This document shows positions 12,097 through 24,229 of a DNA stretch of 64,000 bases, one piece after another (the first letter of the stretch is position 1; each line of letters opens with the position of its first letter). This DNA comes from Rhynchosporium graminicola. Its lineage: Eukaryota; Ascomycota; Leotiomycetes; Helotiales; Ploettnerulaceae. The DNA lies in assembly GCA_900074885.1 (NCBI GenBank), contig FJUW01000040.1:372001-436000 (forward strand). Reading direction: 5' to 3'. The position numbers and the translations under genes are program-made. The notes below the pieces were generated by a model that saw only the letters and a program-made list of their open reading frames with translations, ran no database searches and had not been told where the DNA came from.

Positions 12097-12902
12097 CTTC
12101 TATATGATGTAGATCTCGAGACTTAAAATCTTTACTGGAGCATACTAGTGATTTACTTTCGGGGTCCTCGAGAATAAGTACTGCTTTGCACGAGCTGTAA
12201 ACACCCTGGCGAGGCTATGGGATCACGGCAGGCAACCTTGCCACCAGAGATCTCGACTAAGCCGAATATGGCTCATAAGAGGCGTACACAAGTACTTCTT
12301 CTTCCAAACTATAAGTCATTGAAGCTGTCAAAGTGCTGGTATCCTTTGTATATGTCGAAATCGCAAACTAAAGTCTACCTGTTCGGGTGGACTTTGGCAA
12401 GATCGATTAAAGTATGTGCCTTCAAGATTCTGGGAATATCTTGTAGCCCTTTCATTTTGATTTCGGGGGCTTTCAATCCTACTCGTGCGGAAGTTTGTCA
12501 TCTACATTTTGCAAATGCGATCAATCAGAAAAGGTTGTCCGTTCCACCAATGTACCCTTGCACTTTGAGTTTCCAATCCATGTGAGACGCTCTTCACGTA
12601 AGCTAATTATATTCCAAATGTCGTAAAATCGTTTCCAAATGTTCGCTAAGTTGAAATTTGGAACAAGGTGCAGTACTTCATCCACCGTAATTGCTGGGTC
12701 GCAGAGCTCAACGTACTATGCATTCACAGCCCTGCCGTATAACGGCCGCCTAGCTTGTGGAAATCCCGGTTCACAGCCCGACTTCAATTTCGCGGTTTCT
12801 CGGCTGCAAGCTTCTCTTTTTCCTTATTGCATCTTGAGATCTTTTTCTAGGATTCGGGTAAAAGGTAGAGGTTGCTTTCGTTGCAACGCTGCCTGAAGCA
12901 TC
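12097..12902. other. Intergenic region with a possible gene relic on the minus strand
   Basis: No intact gene seen. On the minus strand 12715-12521 is open for about 64 codons, with a protein-like stretch (ITVDEVLHLVPNFNLANIW) ending at TGA; a second open stretch follows in another frame. This may be a decayed coding fragment. The plus-strand frames at 12217-12585 and 12639-12896 look like shadows or chance. Divergent promoters for the flanking genes at 12096 and 12903 should lie here. Confidence 0.3.
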
Positions 12903-15900
12903 ATGTCTTTCCGCCATGAAGATCGTCTCAGTGTTATCCCAGGCCCCAGTTCAGTAGGCATTCGACTTTGTCACTATAGTCTGCCTTGTAGATATTAATT
13001 CTTGCAGTGGACCCCCGAGTCCCCTCAAGTAGGACTCTCCCGCCGGAGGAGCTCCCGAAGCTTTCTGCAGCGCTACCTGACTCAAAGAAGATCTTCCTCC
13101 CCAACCTCGTTCAATGCTCACGGTGCCCTTGGTTTGAATCTCCTCAACTCTCCGACCGATCCACTCCTTGACTTGATTTTTGTCCACGGCCTGGGTGGCG
13201 GGAGTACTAAGACTTGGTGTTCTTCTGAAGATGTCACTCAATTCTGGCCCAAGGAATGGTTACCCCGAGAGCCTGGAATCCATAACATGCGCATACATTC
13301 ATATGGATATGATGCGGACTGGCAGTCGTCGAGAGCTTCATCCACGATCAATGTGCACGACTTCGGTCATCAGCTCCTGGAAAGACTCCGCGGCTGTTCT
13401 TCTATCTCGAGATCGCCAGTATGTATCCTTCCCCTGTGAAGTCGATCAACGAGAGCTCAATTTGCATGCTTACAATTTTTCAGACTCCAATTGTCTTCGT
13501 TGCCCATAGCATGGGCGGTCTAGTTGTCAAACAGGTCTGTAAAACTTCGGGGGTAAAATTGTATTTCGAGCTGACAAGTCGTATGCAGGCCTATGTATTA
13601 GCTCGTCAGGACCCGGCTTTCGCTGACCTGGCTAAGAGGATTGAGGCCATGATCTTCTTGGCGACTCCTCATCGAGGCAGTGACCTGGCACAGACACTGA
13701 ATAATGTTTTGCGTGCTTCAGGCATGATGACTTCACGCTCCTACATATCAAACCTATCGGGCCAAAACGAGCTCCTCGCACTATTGAATGACTCTTTCCG
13801 CCATTACGCTCCTGATATTTCCCTCTATTCTTTCTACGAGTCTCGTCCTACAAACATATTCCTTCAATCTGAAGTTATCGTCACGAAAGATTCTGCGGTG
13901 CTGGGTTACCCCCACGAACGAAGCGCGATGCTTGATGCGGATCATAAACAAATTTGTAAATTCAGCTCGTCATCGGACCCAAACTACACGACTTTCTGTG
14001 AAGCACTACGAAGTGTGACGGAACACATCATAACAAGGGGTAGGTGGAAATTTTATTGGAGAGAATGTACTTATTTAACATTGTCACATAGTCTCGGCGC
14101 AAAATGTACATGAAGCTTCGCGGGCAATTCAACGAATTGAAAGCTTCCTCGCCATGCCTGCGAGGCCCGACGACGATCTGAAGGACGTCGAAGAAGCAAG
14201 AATTGAAGGGTCTTGTGAATGGTTCGCAGAGCGAGAGAAATTTCATCGTTGGGCGGATCCTGACTCGGAAGCTGCCTCAGCAGTGTACTGGATATCTGCA
14301 AACCCTGCCACTGGGAAGTCGGTACTTTCCGGATACGTGATAAATACACTCGCGGATCTGGGGTTTGACTGCAGCTATTACTTCTTCCGACATGGTGATA
14401 AAGATAAATCCACGGTAAGCGGCTTTTTGCGATCATTGCTTTACCAAATGGCCCTTCGAAGCGAAGAAGTTCGTCACCAGCTTCAATCTCAGATTGAAAT
14501 GTCCGTGCGATACAATAAGGACGACAGCAAAGTGATATGGAACAAGTTGATATTGCCCATACTTTCCAGAACCACCAGTCCCGCAGTCCGTTATTGGGTC
14601 CTGGATGCTCTCGATGAATGCACCGGATTCGAGTCCCTGTTTGCAATCATGGCGCGTTTCGAAAAGCATACTCGCATTCGGATCTTGATCACCAGTCGCA
14701 TGCTTCCTGAAATCAGGCAAAAATTTGCGGAGCTACATCGCAATCTTAACCTTGCGATCTACACCGAAGAAATTTCAGTCGAAAACACCAAAGCTGACAT
14801 CCGATTGTACCTCGCTGGAAATCGACTTAAGTTTCATGTGGGTGGCGAGGACCAGATAAATACATTCAGCAATCTCATCTTGGCGAAAAGTGAGGGATGT
14901 TTCTTGTGGGTTCGTATTGTTCTCGATGAGCTTGCATTGGCTTGGTCCATTGGCCAAGTGCAACGCATCTTGGACGAAGTGCCGCGAGAAATGGATCCTC
15001 TATATTCACGAGCGCTATCAATCATGTCAGCGCGGCCGGAATCGAACAGAGATATCATTCGTGCCATTCTCACATGGGTCATCTGTTGCGTCAGGCCACT
15101 GACTGTGACTGAACTCGGTGAGGCTTTGAGATTGGACCTGGATGATACAGTCCCAGAGCTGGACATGGCTATCGCGTCACTCTGTGCGCAGTTGATACAT
15201 GTTGACAAGAATGGAAGAGTGATGATTGTGCACCTCACTGCCAAAACGTTCCTGACGAATGAAGACCTTGATTCAGAGTTCCGCGTCGACTCCAAGCAAG
15301 GTCAACTTCGCTTGGCCAAAAGTTGTCTTCAGTTTCTCTGCTCCGATGAGATGAGGCCGCCTCGAGCTCGAGGAGCAATTCGGAAGCAGACCAAACCCCC
15401 TCGATCCGCATTTGCGAGATACGCTTGTCTCGAATTCGCAGAGCACTTGCGGCTCACCACATCTACCAGTGCAGCAGTGAGTAATAGTCTGTACAGCTTC
15501 CTGGAGGTCAATGTTCTCACCTGGATTGAATTCGTTGCCGCGGCAGGAAATCTCTCAATTTTGACGAGGATGGCCAATTCGATCAATGGATACCTGCAAA
15601 GACATATTGAGACTTCCTCGCCCTTAGGAGAGTTTGTACACGTCATACGAAACTGGGCCATTGACTTGAATCGTATCGTCACTGGCTTTGGTTCCAATCT
15701 TTTGGCATATCCCGCGGGGATCTACTGGCTCATACCTCCTTTTTGTCCCAAATCATCAGCTATCGCCATAACTGCCGGGCAAAGGTTTAGTCGAATTACC
15801 ATCAGAGGTCTCAAAGACGAGGGTTGGAATGATCGGATGTCCTGCATCGATACGCACGACTTCAGCTCTACAGTTGCGTGTGGAGACACGATATTTGCCG

Positions 15901-17828
15901 TCGGCTACAATACAGGATCAATCAATTTGCACCAAAACAGTACGTGCCTGATTTGGAAGACTTTAGACCATGGTAGTACTGTGTGTCATCTTTTGTTTAA
16001 CAGCCATAGCACGCATCTAGTCTCTGCTGGTCGGCGGGATATCAAGATATGGGAGGTGGACAATGGCTTCGTCCTCTGGAACTTCCACGTCTCTCACGAT
16101 ATCATGAATCTCAGCATGACGGAGGATGATAGTGTTGTGATGGCAGCTGATAAAGGGAACAATTTCATTTCTTGGAACTTCCAGTCTGGCGAACTCACGC
16201 GGACGCTGAACTGGGCCGAAATGATGCCCTTTGCTGACGAAGGCAAGTTTCGCCGGCCGCCACTGGCAGCTGCGATTAGCCCCGACTCTTCGCTCATAGC
16301 TATTGTATATAGAGGTCGTCCGATCTGTCTGTTTGATCTTGAAGACGACACGCCTCACGGTTTGATCACTCGTGATGGAGATCCCATGTTGCACGGGCTC
16401 GGATCGGATCTTTCCCCTATGTCGTTGGTTTTCAACACGAGAAAGGACAACGCGACCCTCGCGGTAGCTTATGAGGACGGGGATCTTTGCCTCTTCGATT
16501 ACGAAGAGCTCAAGCTTCTGAATTCAGTCGAGGTAAATGCGCATTCAGTGGCATGTAGCCCAGACGGTACGACATTACTAACTGGAAACTCGAATGGCAT
16601 GGTGCAAGTGTTGGAATTCAATACGCTACAATTGATTTACCGTGTAAACGCAGCTGACTACGGCATTCGTAGTTTATCGTTTAGTGTTGACAACTTGCGT
16701 TTCTTGGATGTTCGTGGAACACAATGCAATGTTTGGGAGCCCGCTGTGTTATTGGGGATGACAAAAAGGGACGACTCGTCGACAGAACCTGCAGAGTGGG
16801 AACCTATCATTAAAGGCATTGACAACGAGGAGGTCGAGATAACCAGTATTGAGCTGGATCATTCCGAGAAATACTTCTTTGTTGGCAGATCCGACGGTTC
16901 GCTCTCGCTGTTCGACACGGAATTTGGCAAACAGCAAAAGGTGCTTTACAGGCACAACTATCAGATCTCAGTAAATAAGACCATCTGGGGATCCAAAAAG
17001 CACGTCATTGTTACCAGCGATACTGCGTGCCGATTCATTGTGTGTGCTTTGCGGGCCGACTCCCGACTCTGCTGGGAGGTCTCGAGCAGGCTGCTAGACA
17101 GGAGAGCCGACTCCATGGTATTAGGACTCCTGCTGAACCCTTCAGACGACCTCTTGCTGGTATCCACAGAGAAATCGAACACCGTTTGGAATTTGGGCTC
17201 AGGACATTTAGTGTATACGCAGACGTGGCAGCCTGCTCCCTCATTCTCATGGATCAGTCACCCAGAAATTTCCGCACAACGTGTATTGATAACTACCTGC
17301 GCAGCTGAAATCTTTGATTGGGGATCCAACTCTAGGCTTAGATCAGTTGATCTACGGCAGAGCACGGAATCTGGTGCGGTGAGACCTCCAGGTAGGATCA
17401 AACATGCTTTCACTTTCGCCCAAAGTAGGCTCTTATTTGTGGAAAGCTCTTCACTTCACGAGGAGCGCTGTGCATCAGATATGATGATGTTTAACTGGGT
17501 CCCGAACAATATCGACAGTACTCTTCTGAAGCCTGTCACTGGATTTGGAAAGCTTGGTAAGAAAATCGAACACATAATTGGAGGATGTGGTTCTAGATTG
17601 CTGTTTATGGATGCAAGTCGTTGGGTCTGCTCAGTCGATACCACTCAAGGCAACTGGAACTCTTATGTGCAGCATTTCCCTATTCCCTCGGACTGGAGAA
17701 GTCAACAGAGAACTTTACTCATGTCTGCCACTCGCAATGGTGCTATTTTGTTCGTCAGGGCGAACGAGGTTGCTGTCATCTCTAAGGGGTTGGATTTCGA
17801 AGAGCGAATCGCAATGAAGTCTGACTGA
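12903..17828 (+). CDS. NLR-like protein: SesB-like lipase/esterase, NACHT NTPase, WD-like C-terminus
   Basis: Predicted intracellular NOD-like receptor of 1566 residues. Exons are 12903-12953, 13008-13418, 13484-13534, 13589-14039 and 14092-17828, introns 52-65 bp. The N-terminal alpha/beta-hydrolase (SesB-like) domain covers about 55-300: DLIFVHGLGGGSTKTW, nucleophile motif AHSMGG (Ser163, formed by the 51-bp exon 3), ATPHRGSD at 196-203 and a probable catalytic His290 in DADHKQICKF. The NACHT follows: Walker A ANPATGKS at 391-398 (variant of GxxGxGKS) and Walker B VLDALDE at 491-497, with sensor-like RILITSR. From about 900 to 1560 there are degenerate WD-type repeats (SAGRRDIKIWEVDNG and similar). 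Fungal proteins of this layout act in non-self recognition and regulated cell death, with the hydrolase as presumed effector; that role is inferred here. It sits about 4 kb from the transposon block. Confidence 0.88.
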
Positions 17829-18067
17829 ACTCATTGTAGCGAAGTGCTTGTCTTATTCAGGACTGCATTCCATGGAATTCCTGTGATTTGAAAAGGGGCG
17901 TTACCGGCTTTGAGGGCAAATGATGAGAAAGGGTACAGATCATATATCGCCATATTATGCTTCACTTTCAATTTCCATCCATACGATACTCATTAAAGAG
18001 ACCTGAATCCAGATCGTGAAGTTTCCTACGTGATCTCCCATCACCCTACGTTTGTGCTTGTTACGCT

Positions 18068-19728
18068 TTAATCGCTCAGTTGTGCTGTATATGGTGACCT
18101 TTGCCTTAAGAACTCTCCAAAGACCCAGAAAAGCCATACAGCCGGCCAACCTAGAACAATGGCCGCCAAAGCCAATATGGAATTAGCCCAGCCATAGTCA
18201 AGGGATTTGTACATGTAGGGCGCGAAAAGTGGGAATGCTTGATTATCATCAGACATCTTCAACTCAAAGAGGAGAGAATCGATAGGAAGAGCGCTTACCA
18301 AAAGCTGCAATTGCCCGCAACACAGTTGTTGCTGCTATAGCAGATGCAGCGTATATACTGTAAGCATCAATAATATAAGAAGTGGTACATTGCATCTCGG
18401 TCGTGATTCCCAATGAAAAAATAAACGCCCCGACATTGGGCATGATCCAATGCAGCCGAGCCTGGATTGACCATCCGTACCAAAAGAATCCGATGGGCAC
18501 AAGCAGTACCCCAGGAACCAAGAGCGGGATCCTGAACTCGGGCTTGCCAAGGCCGTTATTGCTACGTTTCAGCCTAGAGTAGATCTTAATAATGTCAATT
18601 TATGCTAACCAAATTTGACCGAGTCAGAGCTAGAGAGGTTACAGTACTCACCGTATCATTCAAAGAGGCGCAAACCTGAGTTGCACAAGCGAAACCTAAA
18701 CCCAGAGAGACATAGTTCAACCCTGCGATATCAGGCCTGTCTTTATAGATATCGATCCAGACAGCAAAGTATGTCGACAAAGCTAGATACATGAGCCCAA
18801 ATGAATATGCAATGAAGAGAGCTAACACCCAGATGATGGGCTGGGTGAAAAGGAGCTTGAACGGCCGAATCATTGCATGTCTTAAACCATCCCATCGGCT
18901 TTCCTTATCGTACGGAGTACGAATGCGGTGATTTTGAGTCGAGTTCCTGAGTTTTTTGGCTCTTCTTCGAAGAATTGTCGGTCCATAGGTCTCCGGAAGC
19001 CAGAAAATCCCAGCAACTTGAATCGCTGCGCTCAGAACTGAGGTCGCATAGAACATCCAATGCCACGATGCATACCGAACTATAAAGCCACCGATAATTG
19101 GTCCTACAGCAGGTCCCATCAGCGGGAATATATAGTAAACGCTGAGGGATACCCCTCGCTCATGGGTTCTCCAGCAATCCGCCAGAATGCCCCCTCCAAG
19201 TGACGGGGCGCTACCACCAATCCCGCTCAAGAACCTATGACACCTTTGGCTTTCAACCCCAGCGTCTGAGTGATGAAAGAAACTCACCTGAACGCCATTA
19301 ACTGAGATCTGTTTCTTGCAAAGGGGCAAGCTAGATTAAATATGAGGTAAATCAAGCAGGTGATGTGCAGGACAGGACGGCGTCCATAAAGTTCTGACAG
19401 CGGGCTAATGATGAGAGGACCAACAGCGGAGGCTAAAACGAAGATGGAGAGAATCATTTGAGCTTCATAATCACTGTGTATCGAAAGGTCTAATTTCATC
19501 TCTGAAAAAGCTGGGGCAACCATGGAGGAAGAAACCGGCGATACAAACATGAATAGAGAATTCAGAAGCGTAATTCGCCATCGCTTCAAGTTTGGCCAAT
19601 TCTTGGGATTTTCAGGGTCGTTCGGTCCCTCCCAGTCAACAGCCTGATTGAGAAATTAGGACATCACCTATATCACTGTGTTCATGACTCACGAATACTT
19701 CTTCACGTTGGTCCATGACACCTGTCAT
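18068..19728 (-). CDS. MFS transporter, DHA1 (drug/polyamine:H+ antiporter-like) family
   Basis: Predicted plasma-membrane antiporter of 476 residues with about 12 membrane segments. Exons: 19728-19693, 19643-19288, 19234-18652, 18584-18299 and 18237-18068 (introns 49-67 bp); total 1431 nt closes the frame. Typical features are the pre-TM1 motif GPNDPENPKNWP, loop motif SPLSELYGRRPV (about 92-103), antiporter motif C-like GPAVGPIIGG before RYASWHWMF, the FLPET-like WLPETYGPTIL and C-terminal APYMYKSLDYGWANSILA. This signature set is that of fungal Tpo1/fluconazole-resistance-type DHA1 carriers; the substrate cannot be inferred. The cytosolic N-terminus is very short compared with many relatives, because the first exon is only 12 codons; an unrecognised upstream exon is possible. 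Confidence 0.87.
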
Positions 19729-20640
19729 GATCTCCAGGTTCTTCGTTTCGTATCCAATTTCAAGCGGGTTGAAAGCTAAGTAAAATCGTGTTGCATTGAC
19801 GGAAATGAAGACAGGGCCTAGGGAAATCGGATTCTTGGTCGAAAGCGCGAGGAAATCGAAGCCCAGAGAGCGTGGCCAAGGCAGACCGCAAGGTCAATTG
19901 CACTGTCACGATTCCTGTGACATTGTTCGAACGCGGAGGTGGAGGTGGATTGCCATACTGTATGAGTGTAGGCTAGTCGGGTCAAACGCACTACACCTAT
20001 ATCTCAGCCTTCCTAACATAGATATATAGTGTCCGAGTTAATCGGAAAAAATATTACTATTACGAGCTATAGTAGCTATAAATACTATATAGTATTATTA
20101 TACAAGTTAATTCGATAGTATTCGGTTATCTTGTATTTAGTGATTCTAGCCTAGGCCAGGATAGTTCTAATTCGTATATAAGTAGTATTAAATATAAATA
20201 TAGCTAATAACTTTAAACTTACTTCTTTAATTATATTACATTTTCCGTGATTAATTAGTCTAGCTATATAAGTATAGTATTTAACTCTAAGTATATATAA
20301 CTAGATAGTATATTTATCAGAACTAGATAACTTAATATTATTAATACTTATACTATACTTATACTTCTTATTTTTCTCGACTTTTACTTATAATATAGTT
20401 AATCTCAGGGAAGATAGAGCTGAGATTGCTAAGTAATAGAGAGAAGATACTGATATTTGGATAGAGCACCGTCTAGATCAGGGTTAAATGGATTACCAGC
20501 GCCTAAGCAGTAAAAAAGTCAACATCGCCTTTCGTGACTCTGGTGATCGTTACATTTCTTTATTATCGTCCAAAGAAAACTCGAGGCAACGAGGAAGAAG
20601 ACCAACAGAAAAGGGTTCTACTTCGCTGCTTCGTAGTTCC
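19729..20640. other. Intergenic region with an AT-rich, RIP-like island
   Basis: From about 20030 to 20460 the sequence switches abruptly to TA-rich DNA almost free of CpA and TpG, just like the transposon block beyond 21.9 kb, then returns to normal before the neighbouring gene. I see no terminal repeats or coding motif; it is most likely a short relic of a RIP-mutated repeat. No genes found. Confidence 0.5.
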
Positions 20641-21696
20641 TTAGGTGTTTCTATGAGTCCAGACTTCCACCGCTGAGCAGAACCTTTCGACTTCCGAAAT
20701 ATCTGTTGCCCAAGAGGTCACCAGGCGTGCAACTAGCGCTGTCTCGCTGAGATTTTTCCAGACGAAGAACTCAAAATCTCTTGCCAGTGATTGCACTAGT
20801 GCCGGTGGGAAAATGATGAAGACTTGGTTAGAATCCCTCGGCATCCATAACTTGTAACCCATGTCCGTTAGAGCAGTAGACATTTTAGCTGCAGCGGCAT
20901 TGGCGTGACGCGCCAGGCGGAAGTAGAGATCGTCCTTAAAGAGTGTGCGGAATTGGATTCCAAGAAGTCTTCCTTTTGCGAGTAACATCCCTCGTTGCTT
21001 CATGTGGTACGGAAAATCTGCGCCGAAAGTTGGGTCCTTAATAACTATCGCTTCACCCAACAATGCGCCATTCTTAGTGCCTCCAATCCAGAAGATATCC
21101 GTGAGACGGTATATGTCTTTCAAAGTCAGGTCGTTTTTGGGGGCTGTCAGGGCTGCGCCAAGACGAGCCCCATCCATGAAAAGTAGGAGATGGAGCCTCT
21201 TGCAGGTTGCGGCGATAGCTTCGAGCTGGCTCTTATCGTAAAGAGTGCCGACCTCGGTCGGGTTTGAGATGAAAACCATACGAGCCTTCGGCTGCCACGC
21301 AAATTCGGAGCTACTGGCTACGGCTGACTGGATCTCCTCTGGTGTTAATCTACCCTCTGTACCGGCTTCAACTAGGATCTTGTGCCCTGTTGCTTCTACT
21401 GCCCCGCCTTCCTTTCCAACGATGTGTCCGGGTTCTGCAGCAATAATAGCCTCATGTGGGCGGAGGTGGCTCGCTATAGCCAAAAGGTTTGCTCCTGAGC
21501 CACCAGCTACAAAGCAGACAGTGGCATCATACGCTCCGATCAAACTTCGAATCGCCTTTCTGGCGTCAGCGCAGAAGTCGTCGTCTCCATAACCGCTTTG
21601 CTGAGACATGTTGGATTGAGCGAGTGCCTCGATGATTCGTGGATGTGCGCCTTCACTGTAGTCATCGTGAAAACTGTATTTAGGTGCTTTCTTCAT
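20641..21696 (-). CDS. PLP-dependent beta-eliminating lyase, L-threonine-aldolase-like
   Basis: Single-exon gene of 351 residues in the low-specificity L-threonine aldolase/beta-eliminating lyase family (fold type I PLP enzyme), expected to cleave threonine or related beta-hydroxy amino acids to glycine and an aldehyde. Seen: KYSFHDDYSEGAHPRI at the N-terminus, SGYGDD, phosphate-binding-loop region GGSGANLLAI, PGHI (His91), MDGARLGAAL (Asp175 for the pyridine nitrogen) and WIGGTKNG with the PLP Schiff-base Lys208. The GGTKNG form resembles the bacterial-type subgroup more than yeast Gly1. The chosen ATG (21696) matches the usual start of this subgroup; the frame stays open a little upstream without another ATG. 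It ends at TAA 20641-20643. It is the last intact gene before the transposon block, about 200 bp away. Confidence 0.88.
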   Translation of the reverse strand: MKKAPKYSFHDDYSEGAHPRIIEALAQSNMSQQSGYGDDDFCADARKAIRSLIGAYDATVCFVAGGSGANLLAIASHLRPHEAIIAAEPGHIVGKEGGAVEATGHKILVEAGTEGRLTPEEIQSAVASSSEFAWQPKARMVFISNPTEVGTLYDKSQLEAIAATCKRLHLLLFMDGARLGAALTAPKNDLTLKDIYRLTDIFWIGGTKNGALLGEAIVIKDPTFGADFPYHMKQRGMLLAKGRLLGIQFRTLFKDDLYFRLARHANAAAAKMSTALTDMGYKLWMPRDSNQVFIIFPPALVQSLARDFEFFVWKNLSETALVARLVTSWATDISEVERFCSAVEVWTHRNT

Positions 21697-23502
21697 AATT
21701 TGATCGTTGGCCAGCGACAAGGTGATTCCAGCAAGAATGGCAGTATAGTCTATCAGTTGCGGAGGTAAAACGAATAGGTGTTGTCGGTCGATGCGAATCT
21801 GTAGCCCTGCTGTGAAGCTGAAGAACTGTAAAAGTGAGAGTGGTCAAGCCGAGAAAACGGTAGAAGCTCAGTGAATAACAGCATATCGATGATTATAACC
21901 TGATCACGAGGCATCGATCAGCGCACGATCGCTTAGCTATGCATCTCAGACTTATATGTATAACAGCGGATAAAAAGTAGAAGTCCTAAAATCGCGATAT
22001 CGCGAAGTAGATTTATAGTAAAATACCTTCGACCTTTTATACTATAATATCTATACTAGCCCGATTGGGTTTTAAGTTAATAATTAATCAGTTTTAGCTT
22101 AAAATATTAGTGCTTTAGATCTCTATTTAATTTCGATTATTAGAGTGATTCTAATATAGCTTCTTGAAAATCAAAGTCGTATTTTTCAAATTTGAAATGT
22201 TCTCGCACGTTTATTTGTTTATTTATTTGTTTCAATCATATACGATTCAAGGCCTAGGAGGTCTATACCGGCAATTTTGAAGTTATTCATATTGATCCCC
22301 ACTCTTCTGATCTAATCGTAGCAGTATATATTTAGTACTTCCTCGATACGTATAATGAAAGTCCCGAGCCTCGATAAACAGCTAAAACCCCACGTATAAA
22401 GAAAAGCTCTGAAGAATACCGCGCCTCTCTGAACTTCAGTATCTCGCTCTCTTCATCTCTCTATTACTCTCTTTCTTTGCCTTTCCTTTGAATCTCTTAG
22501 CGTCTTTATTATCGTATCGAGGATGAATAGCTAGAAAGAATAATATCGTAGTCTGCGGATCTGTTAGAAATTAATATGAATATAGCTATACTTAGAAGTA
22601 CTATAACTTAGCGTCTACTATATACTTAATAGCTATATTATAGGACTTTCAAATCCCTTTTCTTATTAGTAGCCTTAGGCTATAAGGCTTAGTTACTATT
22701 AGGATTCTTCTGTCTTCTTATAAGAGCTTACTTCTTCTATAAGTATTAGAAGTCAAGTTGCTTCTTTACTTATTTTCCTTTCTTCTAAGGTTTTATCTCA
22801 CTAAATATAATATATAATAACTCCTTTAAATTTAAATTCTTCTTATTTTATTATACTTTCTATATTAATAATTATTATAAAGAGCTAAATCGTAAGGATT
22901 ATTATATAGTTTTTATAATATATTATTTCGTAAGCTCGATATTACTCTTATCTTATAGCTTTATATTTACTTTAATTAATTATTAAAAATTAAGTATTTC
23001 TAGATTTCTTAATATATAAGAGAGATCTTAAACTTGTTTTAATATAATATTATTAGCTAAAAAGAAAAAGAGACTTATCTCTAAAGTATTATATTAATTT
23101 CTAACTAACTCATAATAGAATTTTCTAAATATCTCTCGAAAACACTAGATACTAAGAAACTTAATTATAAAGCTAGTTATTAAGAAGATCTATATTAATA
23201 CTTAAGATATAATTTCCTTAAAAGAACTCTTATAAAAAGGAATAAGCTTTTAAATAAAACTCCTTATACTTTAGTTCTTTATAATTTTTATACTCTTTAC
23301 AAATACTCTACTTAAGTTAATTAGGAATCTTTTATTAAGAATTAACCCTTAGAATAAGTATATTAGATTTATTAAATATATAAGATAATATTAAAAGTTA
23401 AATTATTTTTATAATTAACTAATTCTATATATTTATCTAAAAAGCTTATTAATGAACGACTATTATCAGATATCTTCTATTTATGTAAGCTTTGAAAAGT
23501 AA
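21697..23502. other. Promoter of the aldolase gene, then RIP-degraded repeat DNA
   Basis: The first 200-250 bp have normal composition. From about 21950 TpA dominates and stops fill all frames. A stretch starting near 22563 (TGTTAGAAATTAATATG) resembles a stretch near 25169 over about 60-70 bp, so these may be the two ends of an old LTR element, but the similarity fades quickly and I cannot delimit it. No gene remains. Confidence 0.45.
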
Positions 23503-23627
23503 TATAATAGGCACGTGATAGTCGGTTATATATATACGGTGTTAGGCGTGTTCAGCGTGCGCTGAATATTATAATCTTTTAGTCCAGATAGCGTAGTTAG
23601 TATAAGCTTAACCTTAACCCTATTATA
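23503..23627 (+). repeat. Left 125-bp LTR of the TRIM-like element (empty site)
   Basis: Matches 23917-24224 apart from RIP-type differences, but lacks the 183-bp insertion (178 bp plus 5-bp duplication) present there, so it preserves the pre-insertion site GGTTATATATATACGG. Confidence 0.8.
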
Positions 23628-23916
23628 GAATATTCAGCGCAAGCGGTCTTCTGGCAGAGTACCTCTAAGTATAGCTAACGTGGCCAGAATCCTTAAGCGA
23701 GACGCGCATAAGGTAGCCGAGAAAAAGCGTTAGAGTAATATATTCAAACTACTTATATTAAGCTGATAAGGAGTGATAATATCGATTATAAGATCTCTTG
23801 TCTCGGTATATTATATTATAACCCTTAGGGGTTTAATATAGCATATTAGCCGGGCGAGTCATGATAATTCTCCGGCCTAAGGCGCTCGAGGACGAGCTTA
23901 CTAAGAGGGGAGATAT

Positions 23917-24224
23917 TATAATAAGCACGTGATAGTCGGTTATATGTTGCGAGGATATGGGTCTTGGTATGGATCAGGTGACTGTAGTCACGTGCATGGT
24001 CCGTGCGGATATTCCTAGATAATACCTTTGGTCAACTCTCCATAGTAATTAGTACTGCAATGCAACCAACAACATTCAACTACTCTATGCCTTACTCTGA
24101 AGATCAACGTAACCTTGCGATATTATATATATACGGTATTAGGCGTGTTCAGCGTGCGCTGAATATTATGATCTTTTGGTCCAGATAGCGTAGTTAGTAT
24201 GAGCCTAACCTTAACCTCGTTATA
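23917..24224 (+). repeat. Right LTR of the TRIM-like element, interrupted
   Basis: Second copy of the 125-bp LTR, lengthened to 308 bp by a nested 178-bp LTR plus its 5-bp target duplication. Confidence 0.8.
23945..24122 (+). repeat. 178-bp solo LTR inside the TRIM-like element
   Basis: It starts TGTTGCGAGGATATGGG and ends AACCTTGCGATA. The flanking TTATA at 23940-23944 and 24123-24127 is a 5-bp target duplication, confirmed by the uninterrupted sister LTR. It is much less RIP-mutated than its surroundings (many CA and TG remain), so it inserted late or escaped. A second, more mutated copy is at 48562-48739. Confidence 0.8.
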
Positions 24225-24229
24225 AGTAA

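Larger units (their letters stand above)
23503..24224 (+). mobile_element. TRIM-like mini LTR element with a nested solo LTR
   Basis: Two direct repeats of 125 bp (23503-23627 and 23917-24224, the second interrupted) flank a 289-bp interior. A 5-bp target duplication AGTAA lies at 23498-23502 and 24225-24229. The ends read TATAATAG..GTTATA, as expected for TG..CA after RIP. A purine tract (AAGAGGGGAGA) lies just before the right LTR, giving plus orientation. The interior ends with a GCTCGAGGACGAGCTT stretch like the pol 3' end of Gypsy elements, suggesting an internally deleted Gypsy derivative. It is too small to encode any protein. Confidence 0.8.

Noticed and set aside
12217..12896. Two plus-strand frames upstream of the NLR gene
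   Set aside because: No recognisable protein, and the more protein-like reading is on the opposite strand; the NLR's first exon is independently placed at 12903.
13421..14113. 230-codon frame starting at ATG 13421 as an independent gene
   Set aside because: It begins inside intron 13419-13483 and reads through introns 13535-13588 and 14040-14091; its domain content belongs to the NLR's SesB-like region.
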